61,711 bases of DNA from the NCBI RefSeq assembly GCF_030756675.1, contig NZ_JAVBXD010000031.1:1-61711 (forward strand). Reading direction: 5' to 3'. Below are positions 54,169 to 61,711 of the stretch, piece by piece. The stretch comes from Bacillus multifaciens (GTDB lineage: Bacteria; Bacillota; Bacilli; Bacillales; Bacillaceae_G). Positions within the stretch are counted from its first letter, which is position 1. Each line of letters opens with the position of its first letter. A program made the position numbers and the translations under genes. Under the pieces are notes generated by a model. That model saw nothing but the letters and a program-made list of their open reading frames with translations, had not been told where the DNA came from and ran no database searches.

Positions 54169-54860
54169 TAAGTGTCAAATAAAGCACACCTATCCAAAGG
54201 ATGATGGGCAAATGTATGCCACTGATTGAATACAGGATAAGTAAGGGGGAGGGAAGGAAACCAAAGGAAGGAATGGATTCAGCTTCTTCAGTCCGTATGA
54301 ATACACCAATACCAAGTAAATGCCAACAAGAAGAAATCCCCATTGCAAACATTCTCTTTCAGGGATAGAGAGAGCTAAGCGACGATATACCACAAAGTAG
54401 TATACAAAATCTCTATGTTTTATTCAGTCTCAAAGAATCGAATTGGCAAGCAATAATAGGGAGTATACTCCAAAAAACTAAAACGGGCCATAACATGGAA
54501 AATAAACTCAGTCCATGTCATGACCCATTTTTATACGTATAGGCTAACTCTTCAAATTATTTCTCACTTAATGATTGGAACATCTGTTTTTATATGAATC
54601 CATTTTAATTTTCCGACATATAGATTGCTGCTATGCAGAAAAAAAGGAGCTTCCACTCGCTTTCTCTCTTTGTTTAAACTTCGCCTGTGGCAGGAAAAGG
54701 CACTGACCGCTTCTATGCATGGCCAGATGCTCTCGCCCGCCTAAAAAAGATGGTTTTATGTCGTTTTTTAAATTTGGATTTATATAGTTCTTCAAAGTTA
54801 TATGATTCATTATCAATTTTCCAGAAGAATCATAGGTAGTCCATATGAATTTATACTTTC
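54169..54860. other. intergenic region
   Basis: It contains the hairpin at 54485-54532. Two leftward frames at 54158-54393 are hydrophobic (LQWGFLLVGIYLVLVYSYGL), overlap in different frames and have no ribosome site; together they may be the tail of a decayed membrane-protein gene. Nothing else can be supported. Confidence 0.35.
54485..54532. terminator. long hairpin terminator
   Basis: Arms GGGCCATAACATGG and CCATGTCATGACCC around a 20-base loop, with ATTTTT on the right. Confidence 0.65.
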
Positions 54861-57056
54861 TTACATTTTATGTCCCCACTGGTCAAAGTGATAATCTTTA
54901 CCGTCGATTTTAAACCAACCGTCTGAATAAAGTGAACCATCTTCTCTAGCACAATACCAAAGATATCCGTATGCAAGTGGAATAGGTCTATATCCACCAC
55001 CAACTTGGAACCATCCTGTTTTAGCTGCCCCATTTTCATCGAAGTAATAATATTTATTATCGATAGTTTGCCAGCCCGTTTGTGCTACGCCGTTATTGTC
55101 AAAATGGTATAGCTTACCATCGATTTTTTCAAATCCTGCTCGGTTAACTGATCCGTCTTCATGAAAATAATATTTTTTTCCGTCAATGTTTTTATAATCA
55201 TTGAACGTATCATTGAGGCCATTTGTGAAATAGTATCTTTTACCGTCTATCATTTTCCAACCAGTATAGGAAACGCCATCTTCTAAACTATAATATGCCA
55301 GTGTGTTATCGATTTTGTTGACTCCTGTTTTCAAAATCGAACCGTCTTTATTAAATGCTAATATTTTGTTGTCAAACTTAACATTAATAATGCTGTTTAT
55401 AGCTTCTCCATTTAGATTAGAAACTCTCTCAAGCACACCTTTATCAGAAAAGTGAAGAATGATATTTTGATCTTCTAAACGTATTTCATTTTTATTTACA
55501 TTGTAATTTTGGAAGTAATAAATTTTACCATCGATGTCTCGTAGACCTTTTTCAACTTCTGCTCCTGAAGCATCAGAATAGTGTAGACCATGTTGGTCTT
55601 CCGTCCATGTTGAACGTTTTACAGAACCGTCATCGTTGAAACTGTAATACTTTCCATCAATCTTAGTTCCACTTGTATTGATTAATCCTATAACCTCTTT
55701 AAAGTAATACCTCTTTCCTTCAATGTCTTGCCATCCCGTCATGAAAATCCCATCAGCATCTGCAAAAAAGTACTGATCACCTCGGTTTACCCAACTGTTC
55801 TTTATCACGTTTCCAGAGGAATCTTTTGCACTCCATTTAGTAGGGTCCTTTTCATCGGTTATAATCTCTATTCCGTCATACTTCTGTTTCTCATTTTCTT
55901 TACCCGGGTACCATTCTCTTAACCAATTGTCAATTTCATTGTTGCTTTTTCCAATGAAACGAATGTTGTCCTTCTCATTAGTGGAGAATATTTTATCCTG
56001 CCCAGTATAAGCCAAATATGCCCCATTCTTGTTTATTAAATGGAATTGGAATTCATTGTTTACATTATTTTCAATTTGGACAAGTTCAAATATCTCGTTA
56101 TCACCAATTGAATCTGAATATTGGAGTGATTCTCCTTCTTTCCCTGAAAGATATTTTGAGCCTGTTTTTAAAATTACTTTCTTGCTTCCTTTTTCACACG
56201 GTATAATTTGGAAAGGCGTATCATTCTTCAATCCAACGTAGCTTACTACAATAGGGGTTTTGAAGATCAGATTCGTATCAGCAAACATACTTGCTGATCG
56301 ATCATGAAAATCTGCAAGAGCTTTAGAATCGCTTGTGAGATAATTCCAAAGAACATCTTTGGATACTGGCTTTGAAGTCAGTGTTGATATTTGTTTTTCC
56401 TCTTCTGATAACTCATTAAATAGGGCATCTGTACCTCTAGCAAATGACCATTCAGAAGTATATGATGGGTATCTTTTCTTATGAAATGGAATAACAAGTC
56501 TTGGGTTTTTACCAGATGTTTTTTCTACGAATGCTGTTTGACCTTGATTCATTACAACTCCGGTCTTTCCTTCGTCTAATTGTGCTTGTGTAATGTAAAG
56601 AAGATCGTGTTCTGAGACAGATTTTGCATCAGGGTTTAGATCTATAATTGTACCCGCTTCAGTAATTTTAAGCTGCTGCCCAGATCTTAATTTATGAATT
56701 TCAATTTTTCCATTTGGATAGAGTACTTTAACTGATTTAGTAAAATTTGAATCATCTGCTGTATGATGCATGGAAATATTAAATTCCCCAGATGTAAAAT
56801 TAGGAGCCCTGTAAGTTATATTTTCTGCATATACATCAATGTGAGTGCCTGGTCCTGCATCCTCTGGAGATATTCCAAGTCCCTCATAAATGTCTTTTAC
56901 AATACCTAATGAAGTAATAGTTACATCTAGTATCGTACCTATTCCTGCGCTAGCCTTATTTTCTGCAATAGGTGCCATAGAAAAAAGAATACCTAATGCT
57001 GCTGTTGCAGGGATTACCTTCTTTCCAATTCCTGTTGTTTTAAATTTCTTTTTCAT
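54861..57056 (-). CDS. secreted protein with cell-wall-binding repeats
   Basis: A 731-residue protein with a signal peptide of ~37 residues ending NKASA. Residues ~60-270 form a region I do not recognise. Residues ~280-385 (VILKTGSKYLSGKEGE ... FHLINKNGAYLAYTG) have the look of a beta-trefoil lectin. From ~430 to the end there are roughly a dozen ~20-residue cell-wall/choline-binding repeats (e.g. GWQTIDNKYYYFDENGAAKT, GWKMIDGKRYYFTNG), like those in autolysins and the receptor-binding end of clostridial toxins. Ribosome site GAGAGGAGAAC. It probably binds surface glycans; whether it is a toxin, adhesin or enzyme is open. It is a passenger of the Tn3-like element. Confidence 0.8.
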   Translation of the reverse strand: MKKKFKTTGIGKKVIPATAALGILFSMAPIAENKASAGIGTILDVTITSLGIVKDIYEGLGISPEDAGPGTHIDVYAENITYRAPNFTSGEFNISMHHTADDSNFTKSVKVLYPNGKIEIHKLRSGQQLKITEAGTIIDLNPDAKSVSEHDLLYITQAQLDEGKTGVVMNQGQTAFVEKTSGKNPRLVIPFHKKRYPSYTSEWSFARGTDALFNELSEEEKQISTLTSKPVSKDVLWNYLTSDSKALADFHDRSASMFADTNLIFKTPIVVSYVGLKNDTPFQIIPCEKGSKKVILKTGSKYLSGKEGESLQYSDSIGDNEIFELVQIENNVNNEFQFHLINKNGAYLAYTGQDKIFSTNEKDNIRFIGKSNNEIDNWLREWYPGKENEKQKYDGIEIITDEKDPTKWSAKDSSGNVIKNSWVNRGDQYFFADADGIFMTGWQDIEGKRYYFKEVIGLINTSGTKIDGKYYSFNDDGSVKRSTWTEDQHGLHYSDASGAEVEKGLRDIDGKIYYFQNYNVNKNEIRLEDQNIILHFSDKGVLERVSNLNGEAINSIINVKFDNKILAFNKDGSILKTGVNKIDNTLAYYSLEDGVSYTGWKMIDGKRYYFTNGLNDTFNDYKNIDGKKYYFHEDGSVNRAGFEKIDGKLYHFDNNGVAQTGWQTIDNKYYYFDENGAAKTGWFQVGGGYRPIPLAYGYLWYCAREDGSLYSDGWFKIDGKDYHFDQWGHKM

Positions 57057-57146
57057 TCCGTTCTCCTCTCTTTGTGAAAAAATTTACTTTTAAATTTATA
57101 TTTCAAAGTTCATCTTAATTTAATTACCTTTCAAATTTCTTGCATA

Positions 57147-57168
57147 AGTGTTACAAAAGTCTTTCATA
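57147..57168 (-). repeat. operator-like repeat, inverted copy
   Basis: On the minus strand it reads GAAAGACTTTTGTAACACTTA, one of three copies around the upstream region of the secreted protein gene. It lies about 100 bases before that gene's start. Confidence 0.55.
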
Positions 57169-57479
57169 AAATTCTAAAAAATGATAATCTCTGGTAACTT
57201 TTTCAATATCAAACACTATTTATTTCCTTTATTAACTAATAAATAGGGGACTTACCTATTATCACCAGTCTAATAATTGGAAGTAATTGTGTATTTCCCT
57301 ACATTCTCCATACTAACTTCTTTCCTACAATCAATTTGATATCGTTCATTGTATATCGTTAGAAACCCTTACAAAATACAGAAATCCAAGTACAGAAAAG
57401 GTACACATGTTATTGTTAGCGTGAGGTAGAGAATAAAATAATTCTGTTATTCATCTTGGCCAAGCGTCTTTAAACCAAA

Positions 57480-57523
57480 GAAAGACTTTTGTAACACTTA
57501 CGAAAGACTTTTGTAATATTTAC
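57480..57523 (+). repeat. two tandem 22-base repeats
   Basis: Two adjacent copies of a 22-base unit beginning GAAAGACTTTTGTAA, the second with two changes. A weaker third follows (GAAAGTGATTTGAAAGAC). They are inverted relative to the copy at 57147. They may be binding sites for a regulator of the secreted protein, or iteron-like. Confidence 0.55.
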
Positions 57524-57774
57524 GAAAGTGATTTGAAAGACATTTAAAGTAAGATAAGTTTATCCCTAATATATATGTAAAAAACTCTATATTTTATTTT
57601 TCTAATACAATAAGAATGTCATTTGATATGAAATCATTTCTTGAATTTTAAGCAATTTATGAGTTCCAAAGTACATTTGGTACAAGCAGCTCACTAAGTG
57701 AAGAATAAATCGTTCAGATGTGTTAGAAAAATAAAATTGATCAAACCGAGCTTCCCAAAAGCTTCTTTGAAATA

Positions 57775-57818
57775 AACAAAACCCACAGAAAACATTCTTG
57801 TTCTCTGTGGGTTTTGTT
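57775..57818. terminator. long perfect terminator hairpin
   Basis: Fifteen-base arms AACAAAACCCACAGA / TCTGTGGGTTTTGTT with a 14-base loop. It lies ahead of the transposase gene and would block transcription entering from the left. Confidence 0.8.
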
Positions 57819-57942
57819 ATATTTTATGTTTTTTCTTGAAACAAGTGTTGTTTTATCATAGAAGTAAGTGAGATTTTTGGGGGTTACATGATAAGACAAT
57901 TGTTCCATTCAATAAAAAATAATACATAAAGGAGATAGGAAG

Positions 57943-60871
57943 TTGAAAACAAGAGAACTTCTTACTGCAGAACAAAGGGAATATTTTTATGAAATTCCCA
58001 ATCATATGGATGAGAGGGAAATTCTACGCTATTACACAATATCTGATGAAGAGTTGCAAATTATAAATAAGCAACGCGGTGCTGCCAATCGATTAGGTTT
58101 TGCTATACAAATCGCTTACTTACGTTTTCCTGGGAGACCATTATCTGCAAGTGAAAAAGTTCCAGATTTTATTGTACATACGATTGCTAAACAATTAGGG
58201 GTTTTTCCTTCAGCTATACAAAACTATGCACGTGGTCGTGATACAACTCGACGAGAGCATTTAATTAAAATTAGAAATACATTAGGATTTCGGACTTTTA
58301 CTTTAAAAGCATATCGAGAGCTCGCACGTTGGCTTCTCCCTATAGCAATGAAAACAGATCAAGGTCATCTTTTAGTAGAAGCACTTATTATAGAAATGAG
58401 AAAAAGAAAAATCATTCTACCAGCTATGTATGCAATCGAACATTTGGCATGGGCTGTACGTGAACGAGCACATAGAAAGATTTTTAAACAATTAACAAGA
58501 AATCTTACTTCTTCTCAATGTAAGCAACTAGACAAGTTATTAAGTGTAGGAAAAGGATACAAGTTTTCGTATTTATCATGGCTTCGACAACCTCCAGGTG
58601 TCATTTCGGTTAAAAACTTTCATAAGATTATGGATCGAATAGAATTTATCCAAAAATTAAACTTACCGTTAGATAACGGTAGAGAGGTGCATCAAAATAG
58701 ATTGCTACAGATGGCACGTGAAGGTTCACGCTATTCCAATCAACATTTATCCAGGTTTCATGAGCTCAAACGACATGCGACTTTTATGGCCTTTCTCATT
58801 CATATATATGCTTTTTTAATAGATCAAGGAATAGAGATGCTCGAGAAACTAATGGGTAGAATGTTTAATCGTGGTGAAAAGAAACATAAGGAACATTTCC
58901 AAAAGGACGGAAAAGCGATTAATGAAAAAGTTCGTTTATACGCAAAAGTTGGAAAGGCTTTAATTGAAGCAAAAGAATTAGAACAGGACCCATTTGAATC
59001 TTTACAATCTATTATTTCATGGGAACAATTTGTAGAATCAGTGAAACATGCTGAAGAACTAGCTAGACCAGCAGAATTTGACTATTTAGATCTACTAGAT
59101 AATCATTATGGACATTTTCGGAAGTTTGCACCTAGATTATTAAGAATGTATGTCTTTAAAGCCTCTAAAGCGAGCCATACTTTATTTCAGGCCCTAGAAA
59201 TGTTGAAAGAAATAAACCAAACAGGAAAAAGAAAAATCCCTGAAACAGCTCCGATGGACTTTCTCAAATCGAAATGGTTCAAGCATGTGATGAAAGAAAA
59301 TGGTATTGATCGCCATTATTATGAGTTCGGTATCTTTTCAGAATTATGTAATCATCTTCGTTCTGGGGACATGTGGGTCGTAGGAAGTAGACAATATAAG
59401 GATTTTGAAGAGTATCTTTTATCCCAAGAAAAATGGAAAGAATTAAAGGAGGAAAAACAAATTCCACTAACAATTCCAACCAATATCGATCAGTATTTAC
59501 AGGAACGATTTAAGTTAATGGACGAGCAACTCTCTCATGTAAATCATTTAATTCAAAATCAATTGTTGCCAGATGTTGAAATCTATGCGAATAAAATACA
59601 AATTTCACCTTTAAAGAAAATAATTCCAGATGAGATTGAAGATCTAACTAGACTTATTTACAGTGTATTACCACGTGTTAAGTTAACGGAACTATTGGTA
59701 GAAGTAGATAGTTGGACACATTTTAGCAAACACTTTGTTCATCTTCATACCCAAACTGAGCCAAAGGATAAATCTGTATTATTCGCAGCTATTTTGGCTG
59801 ATGGAATTAATCTAGGTCTCTCAAAAATGGCAGATGCTTGTCCCAATATATCTTATACACAATTAGCTTGGATGTCAGATTGGTATATACGGGATGAAAG
59901 TTATTCCAAAGCTCTTGGGGCAATCACTGATTTTCAGCATAAATACCCGTTCTCTTCTCATTGGGGAGATGGTTCGACTTCATCTTCTGATGGACAATTC
60001 TTTAGAGCTGGTGGTCAGTCTAGTCCGTTGGCACAAGTAAATGCAAAACATGGTAGGGATCCAGGATTAAGTTTTTATACACATATCTCAGATCAATACG
60101 CCACATATTATTGATGGTCTACTGTACCATGAAACAGATTTGAAAATTGAAGAACATTATACGGATGCAGCAGGCTTTGTAGATCATGTTTTTGCCATGT
60201 GTCATATGTTAGGGTTTCGATTTGCTCCTAGAATTAAAACGTTTAGTAAAAATAAAATTTATACTTTTGAAAAGCCCGTAAATCAACCGCATCTAGAATT
60301 TATGATTGGTGGAACAATTCATACAAAGAAAATAAAAGAAAATTGGGATGACTTATTACGATTAACTAGCTCTGTGCGTAATGGAACAGTCACAGCTTCT
60401 CTTATTCTCAAAAAGCTTGCGGCCTATCCAAGGCAGAATAGCTTATCTGTAACTTTGCGTGAGATAGGAAGAATTGAAAGAACTTTATATACATTAGAAT
60501 GGTTGCAAAGTCCTGAGCTTAGAAGACGTGTACAGGTTGGTTTAAATAAAGGTGAAGCAAAACATGCTCTCGCTCGAGCTGTATTTTTCAATCGACTAGG
60601 AGAAATTCGTGATCGTTCTTATGAAGATCAATTGCATAGAGCGAGCGGTTTACAACTTCTTATTTCAGCAATTGTATTATGGAATACGGTATATATATCA
60701 CGTGCAGTAGATGCTTTACGTGCAAAAGGCGTGAACATCCCAGAGGACTATTTACAACATATATCGCCACTTGGATGGGAACACATTACGTTAACAGGTG
60801 ATTATGTGTGGAATTTAAACCAAAAAACAAATTTTAATAATTTACGACCATTACGGGGAAAAACTCAGTAA
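57943..60871 (+). pseudogene. tnpA: Tn3-family transposase, broken by an internal deletion
   Basis: The first 723 codons (TTG start after AAGGAGATAGG) are intact up to FYTHISDQYA and include the first catalytic Asp in LADGINLGL. The frame then shifts; in the new frame the family sequence resumes at HIIDGLLYHETDLKIEEHYT (second Asp) and runs to the end with the catalytic Glu in LGEIRDRSYE. The usual ~15-20 residues between QYA and HIIDG are missing, so DNA has been deleted as well as shifted. Total length (~970) fits the family. The enzyme should be inactive. Confidence 0.88.
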
Positions 60872-60888
60872 AAAAGCAATAAAATGAA

Positions 60889-60921
60889 TAACCGGTTCCT
60901 TAGCGTACAAGGTACCGGTTA
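60889..60921 (+). terminator. terminator-like hairpin after the transposase gene
   Basis: Stem TAACCGGT / ACCGGTTA with an inner CCTT / AAGG pair; the loop carries one of the recombinase-type sites. There is no strong T-run, so it may be a protein site instead. Confidence 0.5.
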
Positions 60922-60977
60922 ATTTGTGTCTAAAATGTGTCTAAGTGTACAATTTTCTTTTTTTGATATGGTGACCC
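60899..60977 (-). other. right end of the Tn3-family element
   Basis: Reading inward on the minus strand from the IS231 edge: GGGTCACCATATC, an A-rich tract, TTGTACACTTAG (60952-60941), then TTGTACGCTAAG (60910-60899). A 38-base end beginning with G-runs and closing with CTTAG fits Tn3-family terminal repeats. Confidence 0.5.
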
Positions 60978-61711
60978 CATGCCCATCAACTTAAGAGTGT
61001 AACCAAACTGAACTTTTGTTCAGCCGGGTTAAAACATTCTTAAAATAGAAGTATATTCTTAAAAATGCGAATACCAAATAAACCCTAACGGGTTTCACTT
61101 TTTTAATTATACAATTTTCTTTTGTTTTCTCAATCCATTATACTCATAGACAACACCCATAATATCAAAGACAGTCTTCTTCTCATATCTGTGAGATTTT
61201 CGTCCATTCTTCTGTAAAAGATGGAACAGGCGGATTAAAATCTTTGTTATTTCTCGGGTGTTTTGCTGTATAGCTTGATAAAGAATGTATAGATGGTCTT
61301 GAATCATTCCAATGGCTTTATATTCGCTTAATTCTCTTTTCTTCTTTTGTAAAATTAATTGTCGCATCTTAAACATAGTAGAAGAACATAGAAAAATAGC
61401 GATGAGTTTTCCATAAATGTGGCATTCTAATCGCTCTCGTTTGATATTGTGCCAATCATGAATTTGAAATAAGGATTTCCAAGTTTTAAAGATAATTTCA
61501 ATCTGCCAGCGGAGGGAATAAAAATCATGTATTTGTTCCATCGGAACCCATTCCAAAGGTGTATTGGTAACATAAATGTTCATACCAGCTAATCGTTTGC
61601 TGTTTTTTGCAAGCAGAAAGTGCAGAGGCTTGCAGTTCTCTTTTTTCTTAAAGATTCATGTCTAAATTTGCAGAAGAAAGGGCGTGTCTCAAACGATAAC
61701 TTTCTCCTGTA
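60978..61711 (-). mobile_element. IS231 element, partial (continues beyond window)
   Basis: The terminal repeat CATGCCCATCAACTTAAG at 60978-60995 is that of IS231 from B. thuringiensis, as I recall it. A leftward IS231-type transposase frame follows. The element abuts the G-run of the Tn3-family end; IS231A is known for a preference for the ends of Tn4430. Confidence 0.88.
61107..61711 (-). pseudogene. IS231 transposase, C-terminal part with a frameshift
   Basis: The frame from about 61640 to 61107 reads [40 protein letters not shown] and the IS4-family signature [20 protein letters not shown]. Upstream, [15 protein letters not shown] lies in a different frame, with the change in an A-rich run near 61650. 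The gene is thus frameshifted as well as cut by the window end. An ATG at 61583 would give only the last 158 residues. Confidence 0.8.

Larger units (their letters stand above)
57057..57942. other. intergenic region between the secreted protein and transposase genes
   Basis: Nearly 900 bases with no gene. It holds the 21-22 base repeats (57147-57168, 57480-57523) and a terminator at 57775-57818. Confidence 0.5.
52394..60978. mobile_element. candidate decayed Tn3-family transposon
   Basis: The right end starts GGGGTCACC on the minus strand at about 60978 and has 12-base sites TTGTACACTTAG at 27-38 and TTGTACGCTAAG at 69-80 from the end. On the left, TTGTACACTAAG and TCGTACGCTAAG occur at 27-38 and 68-79 counted from 52394. 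The matching geometry suggests the two ends of one element of 8.6 kb. The outer 26 bases of the left end, however, match the right end poorly. Inside are a gene split by an IS, a secreted protein gene and a broken Tn3-type transposase. No resolvase or tnpI gene is seen. Confidence 0.45.

Noticed and set aside
54158-54393. Two overlapping hydrophobic leftward frames
   Set aside because: No ribosome site and mutually exclusive frames. Possibly a decayed membrane-protein tail, but not enough to call a gene or family.
54600-54820. Leftward 61-codon frame (GGREHLAMHRSGQCLFLPQA)
   Set aside because: No ribosome site and no known relative; low-complexity composition around it suggests decayed DNA.
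57480-57545. Short CRISPR-like array
   Set aside because: Units are directly adjacent with no spacers and only two to three copies; no cas genes near. The Cas4-like gene at 40311 belongs to the helicase operon.

Overview
The window looks like a chromosomal accessory stretch of a Bacillus cereus-group bacterium (B. cereus / B. thuringiensis type). The reasons are the low G+C, strong GGAGG-type ribosome sites, a 90-residue HU protein close to what I remember of the B. cereus HU, an IS231 element, an IS4-type element and a Tn3-family transposase, and dispersed structured repeats. I worked by reading only; no database search was run.

Region 1 (1-7.7 kb) is most of a plantazolicin (thiazole/oxazole-modified peptide) biosynthetic cluster. 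A 41-residue precursor gene sits on the minus strand at the left edge, with a core peptide that matches plantazolicin as I remember it. Opposite it runs an operon for an ABC exporter (G, H), a degenerate NmrA-like protein (J), the cyclodehydratase pair (C and the YcaO protein D), the FMN dehydrogenase (B), a CAAX-type protease (E) and the N-methyltransferase (L). The F, K and I genes of the known cluster are not seen and may lie left of the window.

Region 2 (8.1-22.6 kb) looks like core-type metabolism. A gabP-gabT-gabD-DUF3870 operon and a csiD-lhgO pair together could take 4-aminobutyrate or 5-aminovalerate through glutarate to 2-oxoglutarate. Three related structured leaders with terminator stems (13.6, 14.57 and 17.09 kb) lie among these genes. 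The second and third are a 99-bp near-perfect duplication flanking an ECF sigma / anti-sigma pair. A membrane-anchored Mrr-like nuclease, a MerR regulator with its 19-bp-spacer promoter, and a serine hydrolase follow.

Region 3 (23-51.7 kb) is a defence island. It has a NERD-helicase and the HU gene at its edge; an NgoPII-type restriction enzyme with a C5-cytosine methylase; an AspBHI/Mrr-type modification-dependent nuclease; and an unrecognised convergent gene. Next is a tight four-gene operon (31.6-41.4 kb) with a 1901-residue DruE-like DUF1998 helicase and a Cas4-like Fe-S nuclease plus two unrecognised proteins. Then come a dead yolD-uvrX cassette, a MazG-like/PLD-helicase pair, and McrBC whose McrB has an EVE-like domain inserted in its AAA+ core. 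A degenerate copy of the helicase 3' end lies on the far side of mcrBC, and one terminator sequence is repeated at both borders.

Region 4 (52-61.7 kb) is a decayed Tn3-family transposon. At its left is an array of 12-bp TnpI-like sites, at its right an end with the same two sites. Inside are a gene split by a fresh IS4-family insertion (9-bp target duplication), a 731-residue secreted protein with cell-wall-binding repeats, and a transposase gene broken by an internal deletion. An IS231 copy has landed on the right end and runs off the window.

The strongest candidates for something new are the DruE/Cas4-like four-gene operon, the plantazolicin cluster in this host background, and the leader-RNA family near the glutarate genes.
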